Assembly: GCA_944472135.2 (NCBI GenBank) | Contig: OX235267.1 | Location: 35,247,312 to 35,311,311 of the forward strand | Reading direction: 5' to 3' | From: Trichobilharzia regenti | Lineage: Eukaryota; Platyhelminthes; Trematoda; Strigeidida; Schistosomatidae | Length of the DNA: 64,000 nucleotides | Shown: positions 54,874 to 64,000 of the stretch, piece by piece | Position numbering within the stretch: the stretch's first letter is position 1 | Layout of the letters: the number at the start of each line of letters is the position of its first letter | Notes under the pieces: model-generated | The model's input: the letters and a program-made list of their open reading frames with translations, nothing else | What the model was told of the DNA's origin: nothing | The model's database searches: none | Translations under genes and position numbers: made by a program

Positions 54874-57800
54874 TGCTGGCTCCCTCCTTGCATGAAAACA
54901 GGAACGGTCTAGTGCACCCGTATCCATTGGACACACTTGACACTTGCACAAGTATAGGCCAAATAAAGAACCCTACCCACTTCTGTAACCTAACTAAAAA
55001 TAAAAGTTCCTTAGTCTATAGCAAATCCAGTACTCCAACTCCTAATTCTCCACCGAAAACAGCACACAACAACTCGATAGACATGGGTGAGCATGATGCT
55101 GGAACTCCTCTTAACATAGGATCGTCATGTCCAGCAGAACTACTGGGTGCTGAACCATATTCGGGGCTGACTAACGAACTTAAATACTTCAAATGCTACT
55201 TCAACTCTCATCTTTACCTAATCCTCATAAATGCTAGATCTGTTCTAAATAAATTGCCGATGCTCAGAGCACTCACAGTAATATACAAACCCCCTGTAAT
55301 TGTCATCACTGAATCTTGGTGTCATTCGAACATCCTGGATGAAGAAATAAGCTTAGATAACTACACACACTTTCGGTGTGACAGGGAAGGTGGCAAGGGA
55401 GGGGGTTGTCTCATGTACTTTCTGAATGAACTTACTGTATCACAGCTAGAAAGTAGTACACTTAACATGCCTGAGACTCTATGGGTTAATGTACACTTAA
55501 ATAACGTAACAGCACTAATTGGATGCTCCTACAGAGCACCTGGCACCTTTAGTAATTACGAGACCCAACTCATTAATACTCTGGAGCAATTAACCGACTT
55601 ACAATACGATCATAAGATCCTATGTGGGGACTTTAACTTACCTGAAATCAACTGGGATATACCCACAGGTCCAACTAAATTTGATAAGTTCTTAGACACA
55701 CTGGATATACTTGGCTGGAAACAAACTGTCACTACTCCCACAAGAGGTAACAACGTACTAGACTTAATCTTCTGCCACAATATAAGCCCCCTTCCAACGC
55801 TAGTAGGTTCTGAGTTCCCAGGGAGCGACCACAAAACAGTAATGTGTGCGCTGTCAATTCCGCTGAGTAGCAATGCATCTCATACCTCCACTTCACAACA
55901 ACTAATATATAGGAACCATAGTAAGGCAAACTGGGCCTTGGTAGAATCAATGCTAAGATCCTCCGAATGGGATGAATACTTCACTACTGATGACCTCTCG
56001 AGAGCCCTAACCATCTTCTACCATAACTCAAACATATGCTTAGATGCTGTCATTCCACTCCAAACACTAAAGGTTTCCCCACACAGAAAGTCATTCATAA
56101 AACCAAAGGATCGTAAGAAACTGAAGAAACTCTCAACAAGTTACTTCAAACACCACGACTTTGGCACTCTAGGTCTAATACTTAACACCCTTAGCTCCAT
56201 CACACAAGCTCAAGATTTCCGTATGAGAAAGGAAGAACGCATCGCAGTAGCCAGTCCTGCTAGAGCGTATGCACTCACAGAAATCTTAAGGAAGCGAATG
56301 AATCGCAAAAATCACAGCATTTCTCTCCTCATAGACAAAGGCAGGCTATGCACTAACTCTGCAGACATATGTGAACTATTCAACAAAACGTTTGCAGGTA
56401 ACTACCTTAAGCCCTCAGTCCAGCTACTCGATATACACCCTATTACTAAAATGGCACCAACTCCATCTCCACTGACACCAAACCAAATTAGCACTGTTCA
56501 ATTCACTTACGCTGATATTAACCAAACTATAAGAACCCTCAAAAGTTCAAAAGGTTTCGGTACCGACGGTATATCATCTTACTTCTATAAATATGGTGGC
56601 CCTGACATTCCTCTACTACTGCTTAAAATATTCACAATGTCCCTAGAAACCCAAACTTACCCTGACATATGGAAGACTACATTCATTATGCCCAAACACA
56701 AATCTGGCTCGAAAACTGAAGTCAGTAACTACCGGCCAATCAATATCACACCTATAGCATCTAGAATCATGGAGAGACTAGTTAAAGATAACTTAATCAA
56801 ACATATGCTTAGCTGCAACATTATAAGTCCGAACCAACATGGATTCCTGAAATCCAGATCATGTTTAACATGTCACCTAGACTTCTTCAATTTTGTAACC
56901 AGCAGTCGTGACAGACGGCAACTAGTACTTGTCATCTACTTTGACATTTCTAAGGCATTTGACCGTGTTGACCATTTACTGCTAACAAATAAACTGAACT
57001 CCTTAGGAATACGTGACCCATTATTAGGATGGCTTAAATCATTCCTTAACAATAGGTCCCAAATAGTTAAACTCGGGTCTGCAACCTCCAAACCTAGCCC
57101 TATCACTTCTGGTGTAGTACAAGGTAGTGTCATTGGACCCCTCCTATTTACACTATACATCAATGACATATGCGCTTGCTTCACGCACGGGAAACCATTC
57201 ATCTTTGCAGATGACCTAAAAGTAGCTTATACATTCCAACGTGATGACTTAGGGAACTTCGAGAATGTAGTACAGAAGGAATTAGATAAAATGGCTGCTT
57301 GGTCGTCCCTATGGAATCTCCAATTTAATCTGAACAAATGTGGCTGGATCTGCTTCGGTGCACCCTCAATTGACCTGAAATTAACGCTCCAATCTGCTAA
57401 CCTAACAAGACTCCGAAGTGTCGTTGACCTAGGCCTGAGGTACTCTAGTGACTTGACATTCTCAGAGCAAGTAGCATCACAGACTAGAAAATCGAGGATG
57501 CTCTTAGGATGCATACTCAGGAACTTTCACGACAATGAAGCCAAGCTAATTCTGTACAAAACATGTGTCAGACCACTACTAGAATACTGTCCATTTATTA
57601 TAAGCAGCACTCGCACACGTGACAAGCTAAGGATGGAAAGTATCCAACGATATTTTACCTCAAAACTGCTTGGCTACGATTGTAAGAAAGACTACATCTC
57701 ACGGTGCATGATCCTAAAACTCGACCCACTTTGGACAAGGCGACTTATTATAAACCTAATATTCTTCTTTAAGGTCCTTCACAAAATATCTTTCTCAGGT

Positions 57801-58073
57801 AACAGGGACATACAATTCGCACAGGAAGGTTCTTACGATCTGCGTAACCAAACTTCCACAGTGACAACTCATTCTTTTAAGTCAACACTCCGTGAAAACT
57901 TCTTCACAGTCATGTATTCTAAAATATGGAATAGCCTACCCCTAGATATCAGAACTTGCTCTTCGGTTACAAGCTTCAAACGCTCTCTATACAGACTGTT
58001 TCACTCTACTGATTATATTAATAAACTATTTACTCCTAGAACGAATCAAGCACTAATCTACTACAGCACCTAA
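54777..58073 (+). CDS. Element B ORF2: endonuclease and reverse transcriptase, copy 1 (1098 aa)
   Basis: Intact retrotransposition enzyme. The N-terminal 140 residues are unstructured. The endonuclease spans about 145-360, with LINARSV (Asn about 152), ITESW (Glu 179), YRAPG (about 255), CGDFNLPE (about 283-287), VLDLIF and GSDHK (Asp 351, His 352). The RT spans about 560-830, with SSKGFGTDGIS, YRPINITP, QHGFLKSRSC, VIYFDISKAFD (Asp 723), SGVVQGSVIGPLLF and IFADDLK (Asp 812, Asp 813). The C-terminal domain holds VRPLLEYCPF and IWNSLPLDIR. All catalytic residues look present. Translation probably needs reinitiation or a frameshift from ORF1, because the first Met lies inside ORF1. Confidence 0.9.
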   Translation: MVITRIQSFFIPRVPVSVEKTAGRDVNTPKPLVLAPSLHENRNGLVHPYPLDTLDTCTSIGQIKNPTHFCNLTKNKSSLVYSKSSTPTPNSPPKTAHNNSIDMGEHDAGTPLNIGSSCPAELLGAEPYSGLTNELKYFKCYFNSHLYLILINARSVLNKLPMLRALTVIYKPPVIVITESWCHSNILDEEISLDNYTHFRCDREGGKGGGCLMYFLNELTVSQLESSTLNMPETLWVNVHLNNVTALIGCSYRAPGTFSNYETQLINTLEQLTDLQYDHKILCGDFNLPEINWDIPTGPTKFDKFLDTLDILGWKQTVTTPTRGNNVLDLIFCHNISPLPTLVGSEFPGSDHKTVMCALSIPLSSNASHTSTSQQLIYRNHSKANWALVESMLRSSEWDEYFTTDDLSRALTIFYHNSNICLDAVIPLQTLKVSPHRKSFIKPKDRKKLKKLSTSYFKHHDFGTLGLILNTLSSITQAQDFRMRKEERIAVASPARAYALTEILRKRMNRKNHSISLLIDKGRLCTNSADICELFNKTFAGNYLKPSVQLLDIHPITKMAPTPSPLTPNQISTVQFTYADINQTIRTLKSSKGFGTDGISSYFYKYGGPDIPLLLLKIFTMSLETQTYPDIWKTTFIMPKHKSGSKTEVSNYRPINITPIASRIMERLVKDNLIKHMLSCNIISPNQHGFLKSRSCLTCHLDFFNFVTSSRDRRQLVLVIYFDISKAFDRVDHLLLTNKLNSLGIRDPLLGWLKSFLNNRSQIVKLGSATSKPSPITSGVVQGSVIGPLLFTLYINDICACFTHGKPFIFADDLKVAYTFQRDDLGNFENVVQKELDKMAAWSSLWNLQFNLNKCGWICFGAPSIDLKLTLQSANLTRLRSVVDLGLRYSSDLTFSEQVASQTRKSRMLLGCILRNFHDNEAKLILYKTCVRPLLEYCPFIISSTRTRDKLRMESIQRYFTSKLLGYDCKKDYISRCMILKLDPLWTRRLIINLIFFFKVLHKISFSGNRDIQFAQEGSYDLRNQTSTVTTHSFKSTLRENFFTVMYSKIWNSLPLDIRTCSSVTSFKRSLYRLFHSTDYINKLFTPRTNQALIYYST

Positions 58074-59237
58074 AAGACGCACTTCAACACCCTTAGCAAT
58101 CTTTAAACTATAAATAAACTAGCAGCATGGATGCATAAAGACATAGTACGGAACATACAGGATTAGTTTACCCTTAGAAATAGGACCTATCCCTCATTGT
58201 AACCTTCAAACGCTTGCTATATAAACTGTTTTGTCCAAATGACTATCCCTACCAGAACCCATCACTTATTTCTAAAACGCATCAGTCATTAGAACACTAA
58301 AACGCTCAGACTCATTAATACACATTATGACATTAAATAAACTCTAAGACTTCGCATAAATACGTGAAAACAAATACAATATAGAAAAATGTTTACTTAA
58401 GTATAATTACAATTAAGATAAACATTTATAAATGCATAATATATAAATGTCCTTTTCATGTTCACATACTTTCTCTTTCTGGTATTTTGCTGCTCCTATT
58501 CATCTTCTGGTCGAGGTCGAACAACCCTGCATCTAAACTGAAATGAGGATTAATTCCAAACCGTCTATCTCATAACCACTCAAATTCCATGAACGATCCA
58601 ATTCTACCATTTGAAGACGCTGGCGAACATGCTGTAAATGAGTATTCATGATCTGAAATGAAGAAGCAACTGGTTTTCAAACAGTTTTCAACATTTTACT
58701 CAACTTACGAATACAGTCCGCCATGCAGACACAAATGGAGCAAATGGAGAATTCTGGAATCGACCTCGGCACCATTTGATGCAGTAAAACAACCCAACAT
58801 GACCTTATCTAGTTTTCGTATCCACGATCAAATTTCTTTCCTGTTATAAAACTACGATAAGACTGCTGAAAAAATGGAATAAATATATCACTGATCTCAA
58901 CATAATACATCAATAATCTTTAAGCCAAGGGTGCTGTTCACAACAAAGTTATATAGGAGAATTGACTTCAAGCTTTATTTTTCCCAGATATTTGTATTAC
59001 ATTCATCTGATGTCTGGGTTTTTTGTTAATGCGAAGACAATATTTCTATATCTCTTTATGTGCTACACAAACAAACTTTATAGCAGACTGTTCCGACTGA
59101 CTTTGATGTCAGAAAGAACAACCAAACTGTAAATTCATTATACATCAAATTTTGTGTAATTTATATAATAACTTATCCATGCCTGTACAATTGGTATGTT
59201 CCTGCATAAACAGGAAGAAATATATAATATTATCAAT
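58074..59237 (+). other. 3' UTR and tail of element B
   Basis: About 1.16 kb with no gene. A region at 58965-59045 matches the element A 3' UTR in inverse (CTTCAAGCTTTATTTTTCCC and GGTTTTTTGTTAATGCGAAG blocks). It ends in a hairpin and an AT-rich tail. Confidence 0.7.
59199..59216 (+). other. 3'-terminal hairpin of element B
   Basis: TTCCTG-CATAAA-CAGGAA followed by GAAATATATAATATTATC and the gag junction. The preceding ATGCCTGTA is shared with element A. The stem differs from that of element A in sequence but not in position or length. Confidence 0.6.
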
Positions 59238-59590
59238 TAACTTCCTTTGAAGAAGGAGACACACGGAGCTTAATACGTGATTTCGAGGCCATCGCTGAGC
59301 TGGTGGGTGTCAAGGAGCAGGCGGCGAATGCAGTTATCCTGGAGATGCTGTTGAGAGGCCGAGAGAAGGCGGCATATGACAGCGTAGACATGTCAAATGG
59401 CACAGTGTCTTGGAAGAAATTGGTTGGAAGATTGGTGTCGGAGTTTGACAGCACAACAGAGGGACAGCTAGCGATACAGCAGTTTCGGTCAACGAAGCTG
59501 GTACCCGATGGAGACCCGCTGGTGTTGGCGGTGAAATTGATGAATTTACTTCGACTTGCGCCTGCCACTTTGGATAAAGAATCAGAATAA
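59238..59590 (+). pseudogene. gag fragment, copy 2
   Basis: The second copy of the gag segment, starting at about codon 7 of the 51082 ORF. It has no own start codon, LTR or primer-binding site, since the tail of element B precedes it directly. It again ends after LDKESE at the tail of element A. A few substitutions separate it from copy 1 (for example Trp to Arg in the QQFWSTK segment). Confidence 0.8.
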
Positions 59591-61680
59591 AAATATAAAT
59601 AAATTTCTCATGATACAGTACATGAGGGACGCCAGTTTACAGGCATCATCAAATCGTTACAGAAATAGGACCATATTTTTCAGTCACATTTTACAATCGA
59701 TGACAAAATATGTTTAACATGTACACTGGAGATTATACATACACTTGATAAATGTTAATCCCAATAGTATAAAACAGCCTTTTCACTTATGTACAATCAT
59801 TTCTGTGCATAGTTGGAAAAATCCGCTAGATTGTCAGTGAGTGCAACACATTAGGAATTACAGAAGTATTGTCTTCGCATTAACAAAAAAACCAGGTCTT
59901 TGGTGGATGGGTTATAAGTGCCTGGGAAAAAAATAAAGCTTGAAGTCAGTTTTCGTACAATACTTTGTTGTGTGCAGAGTCCTTGAATTATAGTTCATTG
60001 ATGTGTTATTTTGAAATCAGTGATATGTTTATCTCATTTGATCTGCAATGTCATTGTTGGGAGTAAAATACATAAGCTTTAGGCGCATTAATTAATGGAT
60101 TTCTACTGCTTGTGGGTATTTACTTCTCGTGAGGAAGGGTTTTGAATTTTAGTTGTTCCGACAGGAGTTGTGGATATTGACTGCTCAGTAACATTACGGA
60201 TATAAGTTCATCACATTATCTCAGGAATGTTGGGTTGTAGTTGGTGAGGCATATATGATGTCCGACGAGAGTACATCTGTCCATGTGATGTTGTGGTGAG
60301 TTCTATCTTTTTCACGTTGTCGGTTTATGTCCATTTTATTCCACTTATTGTGTTGGGTAGAAGTTTTACAAACGAAACTTCTTGTCTTTTTGAGGGTAAG
60401 TGTCTTAATCGTTAATGTTTTATCTAAAATTATAAATATAGGCAAAAACAACAGGTGTAGTATTTAAGCTTATACATTAAATGGACCTATAATTTCGGAG
60501 GCTCTCAGATAGGAACTAGGACTACTGTCGTTTGCACACTCTTGTAGTTTGTCGTTAAGCACTTTTTTGAAGGAGGCCAATGTACCTGCTTGACGCATTT
60601 CCATTGGTAGTTTATTCCATATCTGTGCATACCTAATCAAGTAAAACTTTTGCCTGGTAGATGTTTTACATTGTCCGATAGCTACTGTACCCTTAGTGTG
60701 TCTTAGTTTGTAGCCACTGTCATCTGAAAGTCGAATGCCATTAGTAGAGGTAAAAACTAAGTGGTTTAGAAGCTTATAGTAAAGTGTTAAGTTTAGTCTC
60801 AGGCGTCTTAGCCATAGTGTTTCTAATCCTAGGGTATCACATCTAGTGGAGTAGTTCGCACCATTTTCGGTTCCGAGTAATTTTGACGTGAAGTACCTCT
60901 GCACTCCCTCGACTTTCAATTTGTCCTCTATGCGTATACTACTATACATGAATGAACAGTAATCAAATAAAGGACGCACACAAACCTTGTACAACAGAAT
61001 TCTGGACTCATTTCTGTAGAAGTTCCTGAGTAGAAAGCCGATAAGTCTGCGTGACTTTGACACTTGTTTGGAAATATGTTCAGAAAATGATAAGTCATGT
61101 GAGTATTTCAGTCCTAGGTCCAATACAGATTCCAGTCGTAAGAGTGCATGGCCTTGAATTGTCAGGTCAAGTTCTAAATTGTTGCAACCTAAGCAGAGCC
61201 AGCCACATTTGTCGACATTAAACTGGAGTTGCCAGGTGTCACACCATCTGTCCATTTTTTTAAATTCTTGCTGTATGGCGTTTACTGTTATTCCGAGATC
61301 TGTGTTCTTGCATTTATAGGTCACTTTTAAGTCATCTGCATATAGTATTGGTTTACCAACACTAAAGCATTCACAGATACTGTTTATATATATTATGAAT
61401 AGGAGTGGGCCTAATACACTTCCCTGGATTACACCACTACTTACTGGTTTAGGCCTTGACGTTATCGAGCCAACTTTCGTTATCTGACTTCGGCCACAGA
61501 GAAATGATTTTATCCAGCTCAGGAGAGGGTCACATATCCCTAGTGAGCATAACCTGCTGACTAGCAGATTATGGGGGACTCTATCGAAGGCTTTTGTTAT
61601 ATCGAAATATAGCACAATTACTAGTTCTCTGTTGTCCCTGCTTCGTGTAACTTCGTTGAAAAAGTCTATGTGACAGGTCA
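59587..61680 (-). mobile_element. CR1-type element A, copy 2
   Basis: The tandem copy of 51447-53538 with the same 3' hairpin (59607-59626), 3' UTR and truncated RT. Truncation point and junction are the same. Confidence 0.8.
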
Positions 61681-61705
61681 CATATGGAGAAACTCCAGCC
61701 ATCAA
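60470..61705 (-). CDS. Element A reverse transcriptase fragment (411 aa), copy 2
   Basis: The same length and junction-derived start as copy 1, with two residue changes (Met to Thr in the GSIMSR segment, Ile to Leu before GCNN). YFDITKAFD and YADDLK are conserved. Remaining open in both copies fits recent duplication and need not imply function. Confidence 0.75.
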   Translation of the reverse strand: MMAGVSPYVTCHIDFFNEVTRSRDNRELVIVLYFDITKAFDRVPHNLLVSRLCSLGICDPLLSWIKSFLCGRSQITKVGSITSRPKPVSSGVIQGSVLGPLLFIIYINSICECFSVGKPILYADDLKVTYKCKNTDLGITVNAIQQEFKKMDRWCDTWQLQFNVDKCGWLCLGCNNLELDLTIQGHALLRLESVLDLGLKYSHDLSFSEHISKQVSKSRRLIGFLLRNFYRNESRILLYKVCVRPLFDYCSFMYSSIRIEDKLKVEGVQRYFTSKLLGTENGANYSTRCDTLGLETLWLRRLRLNLTLYYKLLNHLVFTSTNGIRLSDDSGYKLRHTKGTVAIGQCKTSTRQKFYLIRYAQIWNKLPMEMRQAGTLASFKKVLNDKLQECANDSSPSSYLRASEIIGPFNV

Positions 61706-63015
61706 ACTCTTTTTTAGTACTATCTTCAGAAATAGAACTTCTAAAGTTGTCTATAGGAGAACTTAAGGCTGAGTTAAGGGAAATAAAAAACAGCAAGTCA
61801 GTAAATGCTGGAAACATCGAAACCAATACCAATACATCCAAATTATCAGATCAGATCAGCGATATCAGATCGCAGGTCTGTGAACTGACACCTCTAACTA
61901 TCCTCATGAAAACGGTAAACCTTAACAAGCTTGACACAGAATCGGTAACTAAGGTAGATAACCTCATTAACTTTGTTACCACAGAAGTAACAAAACGACT
62001 CGACGCAAAACTGAGTGCTATTGTCTACAACGTTCCGGACAATGAGGCACTAAAAAAGGTACAGCGCATCTTACTTAGTGAAGCGAAAATGCCTAACTCC
62101 AAGACTAAGTGCTACAGGCTGAAGAAGAGTCAACATGAAAAGTGTTGTCCTATTCGTTTTCAGTTCGAAACACCGGCAGAGACCAGAAAATTCATTCACT
62201 CCCAACACACCCTATCGCAAGCCGGAAACTACAAACATATAAAGGTCGGGGTGGACAAAACAGTCATAGAAAGGCGCGCATACAACTATCTCACTAAGAC
62301 TAATTGTGAAATAGGTAATAGGACATTGCAAGCAGCCATTATTCCCAACCCTGTGAAAGATACAGTAGACCCCACCGCATCACCCCTCTCAAAACACACA
62401 GAAATATCCCATCAGAGTGCAACACCAGCCGAAAGGCCACTAGACTGTAACCAAATAAATAATAAAACCATACCACCCATCACCGCAGAATCTAAAATGC
62501 CACTAAATAACCCCAGAAAAAAAGTTAAAACCCCCCGAAACTCGACTTTGTCCTCTCCTAGCTATAATTCCATTGGTAAAGATAAGGAAAATATGCCCCT
62601 AAATCATACCAACAAAAACAGTGGCAGCTTAAATAAGCCCACACTCCCCACGGTTAATAGTATTAGCACTCACAACGTGCTAAATCGCACCATGGCACAC
62701 ACTAATATCCAATGTCACAACGATGTCACCCTAAATAGTACAAGTGGTAATAGTCAGAACTCGGCTACCAACAACTCAGGGTCTTCAGAGTATGGCACAC
62801 AAACAAATTTCGACCGGATATATGGTACAAGTCTGCTGGGAACTAACCCAAAATGCAGTACACACGAAACCCACACAAGGACACAACTAGCATCAAACAA
62901 TAGGTGGAATAATAAGCCATGGTCATCACAAGGATCCAATCATTTTTTATCCCCCGCGTCCCTGTCAGCGTTGAAAAAACAGCTGGTAGGGATGTTAACA
63001 CTCCTAAACCACTAG
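61684..63015 (+). CDS. Element B ORF1 protein, copy 2 (443 aa)
   Basis: Counterpart of the 53542-54873 ORF with about seven residue changes, mostly in the N-terminal coiled-coil (for example SSSFSVL to SNSFLVL) and RRM-like parts. The Asn/Thr-rich tail is unchanged by eye. The first 22 bp overlap the element A ORF on the other strand, as in copy 1. Confidence 0.8.
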   Translation: MEKLQPSNSFLVLSSEIELLKLSIGELKAELREIKNSKSVNAGNIETNTNTSKLSDQISDIRSQVCELTPLTILMKTVNLNKLDTESVTKVDNLINFVTTEVTKRLDAKLSAIVYNVPDNEALKKVQRILLSEAKMPNSKTKCYRLKKSQHEKCCPIRFQFETPAETRKFIHSQHTLSQAGNYKHIKVGVDKTVIERRAYNYLTKTNCEIGNRTLQAAIIPNPVKDTVDPTASPLSKHTEISHQSATPAERPLDCNQINNKTIPPITAESKMPLNNPRKKVKTPRNSTLSSPSYNSIGKDKENMPLNHTNKNSGSLNKPTLPTVNSISTHNVLNRTMAHTNIQCHNDVTLNSTSGNSQNSATNNSGSSEYGTQTNFDRIYGTSLLGTNPKCSTHETHTRTQLASNNRWNNKPWSSQGSNHFLSPASLSALKKQLVGMLTLLNH

Positions 63016-64000
63016 TGCTGGCTCCCTCCTTGCATGAAAACAGGAACGGTCTAGTGCACCCGTATCCATTGGACACACTTGACACTTGCACAAGTATAGG
63101 CCAAATAAAGAACCCTACCCACTTCTGTAACCTAACTAAAAATAAAAGTTCCTTAGTCTATAGCAAATCCAGTACTCCAACTCCTAATTCTCCACCGAAA
63201 ACAGCACACAACAACTCGATAGACATAGGTGAGCATGATGCTGGAACTCCTCTTAACATAGGATCGTCATGTCCAGCAGAACTACTGGGTGCTGAACCAT
63301 ATTCGGGGCTGACTAACGAACTTAAATACTTCAAATGCTACTTCAACTCTCATCTTTACGTAATCCTCATAAATGCTAGATCTGTTCTAAATAAATTGCC
63401 GATGCTCAGAGCACTCACAGTAATATACAAACCCCCTGTAATTGTCATCACTGAATCTTGGTGTCATTCGGACATCCTGGATGAAGAAATAAGCTTAGAT
63501 AACTACACACACTTTCGGTGTGACAGGGAAGGTGGTAAGGGAGGGGGTTGTCTCATGTACTTTCTGAATGAACTTACTGTATCACAGCTAGAAAGTAGTA
63601 CACTTAACATGCCTGAGACTCTATGGGTTAATGTACACTTAAATAACGTAACAGCATTAATTGGATGCTCCTACAGAGCACCTGGCACCTTTAGTAATTA
63701 CGAGACCCAACTTATTAATACTCTGGAGCAATTAACCGACTTACAATACGATCATAAGATCCTATGTGGGGACTTTAACTTACCTGAAATCAACTGGGAT
63801 ATACCCACAGGTCCAACTAAATTTGATAAGTTCTTAGACACACTGGATATACTTGGCTGGAAACAAACTGTCACTACTCCCACAAGAGGTAACAACGTAC
63901 TAGACTTAATCTTCTGCCACAATATAAGCCCCCTTTCAACGCTAGTAGGTTCTGAGTTCCCAGGGAGCGACCACAAAACAGTAATGTGTGCACTGCCAAT
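62919..64000 (+). CDS. Element B ORF2, copy 2, partial (cut by window end)
   Basis: Starts at the ATG corresponding to 54777 and stays open to the window edge, covering the N-terminal region and nearly all of the endonuclease (through the GSDHK block). Small differences from copy 1 include Asn to Asp in HSNILDEE and Met to Ile in the SIDMGEH segment. The RT lies beyond the window. Confidence 0.8.
   Translation, partial: MVITRIQSFFIPRVPVSVEKTAGRDVNTPKPLVLAPSLHENRNGLVHPYPLDTLDTCTSIGQIKNPTHFCNLTKNKSSLVYSKSSTPTPNSPPKTAHNNSIDIGEHDAGTPLNIGSSCPAELLGAEPYSGLTNELKYFKCYFNSHLYVILINARSVLNKLPMLRALTVIYKPPVIVITESWCHSDILDEEISLDNYTHFRCDREGGKGGGCLMYFLNELTVSQLESSTLNMPETLWVNVHLNNVTALIGCSYRAPGTFSNYETQLINTLEQLTDLQYDHKILCGDFNLPEINWDIPTGPTKFDKFLDTLDILGWKQTVTTPTRGNNVLDLIFCHNISPLSTLVGSEFPGSDHKTVMCALP

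Larger units (their letters stand above)
51098..59237. repeat. 8.14-kb tandem repeat unit, copy 1
   Basis: Everything from TAACTTC at 51098 to 59237 recurs from 59238 onward in the same order and orientation with about 1% substitutions and two one-base insertions by eye. Matching landmarks are offset by 8140-8142 bp throughout. Unit content: gag fragment, element A (minus), element B (plus). The sequences left of 51098 (CATGGG) and left of 59238 (ATCAAT) differ, fixing the unit boundary. Confidence 0.9.
53539..59237 (+). mobile_element. CR1-type element B, copy 1, coding region intact
   Basis: Plus strand: ORF1 (53542-54873), ORF2 (54777-58073), 3' UTR of about 1160 bp, terminal hairpin (59199-59216) and AT-rich tail ending at about 59237. 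There is no room for a 5' UTR: ORF1 starts within a few bases of the junction with element A, so the 5' end is probably truncated. Parts of the 3' UTR (about 58965-59080) match the 3' UTR of element A (51660-51820) in inverse. Confidence 0.85.
59238..64000. repeat. 8.14-kb tandem repeat unit, copy 2 (cut by window end)
   Basis: The second unit, visible for 4763 bp. Differences from copy 1 are scattered: for example an extra A at about 59890, an extra G at about 60247, two residues of 411 in the element A ORF and about seven residues of 443 in ORF1. These exclude a simple base-perfect duplication of the read. Whether more units follow is unknown. Confidence 0.9.

Noticed and set aside
54612..55873. 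Minus-strand open frames opposite element B ORFs
   Set aside because: They are shadows of the ORF1 and ORF2 coding strand, without own motifs.
51447..59237. Twin-priming inversion of a single element as explanation of the A/B pair
   Set aside because: The two RT sequences differ at roughly half of their residues by eye, so they cannot come from one RNA.
1..64000. CRISPR arrays, bacterial operons, phage genes
   Set aside because: No regularly spaced short repeats and no prokaryotic gene organisation; all signals are those of an animal genome.

Overview
The window looks like intronic and intergenic DNA of a blood fluke (Schistosoma or a close relative). The reasons are the AT-rich background, eukaryotic splice signals, RTE-type (SR2-like) and CR1-type non-LTR retrotransposons, many Penelope-like elements (PLEs) with GIY-YIG endonucleases, and tRNA-headed SINEs carrying hammerhead-ribozyme motifs, one of which matches the schistosome Sm-alpha repeat. 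The species assignment is inference. I see no rRNA gene, no functional tRNA gene, no CRISPR array and no bacterial operon.

Only one stretch looks like a host protein-coding gene: a terminal exon on the minus strand at 30717-31217. It has a good 3' splice site and a Cys-rich C-terminus resembling TOX/TOX4-family proteins, and an RTE relic lies about 110 bp upstream in its last intron. Almost everything else that can be identified is transposable-element material.

Layout. 1-5.1 kb: two minus-strand RTE copies, the second with an intact 655-aa ORF that kept the endonuclease but lost the reverse transcriptase. 5.2-10 kb: two related LTR-like repeats in opposite orientation enclosing a PLE and a solo LTR with a 4-bp target duplication. 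10-29 kb: PLE relics, several flanked by inverted terminal sequence, and hammerhead SINEs, several as fold-back pairs. 29-36 kb: RTE relic, the host exon and more SINEs. 36-49 kb: an old RTE, a PLE, a broken CR1/Jockey-type element and a truncated PLE.

50.7-64 kb is the most unusual part. The 5' end of an LTR retrotransposon (LTR, primer-binding site, gag start) is interrupted by two different CR1-type elements (called A and B) joined head-to-head at their 5'-truncated ends. Their 3' ends point outward and each ends in a hairpin tail. About 350 bp of gag lies on both sides of this composite, and the whole 8.14-kb unit is repeated in tandem at about 99% identity, running off the right edge. 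Element B has intact ORF1 (443 aa) and ORF2 (1098 aa, endonuclease plus reverse transcriptase); element A keeps an open 411-aa reverse-transcriptase fragment on the opposite strand. A possible history is two-template target-primed insertion with a long target duplication, followed by unequal exchange. An assembly artefact must be excluded.
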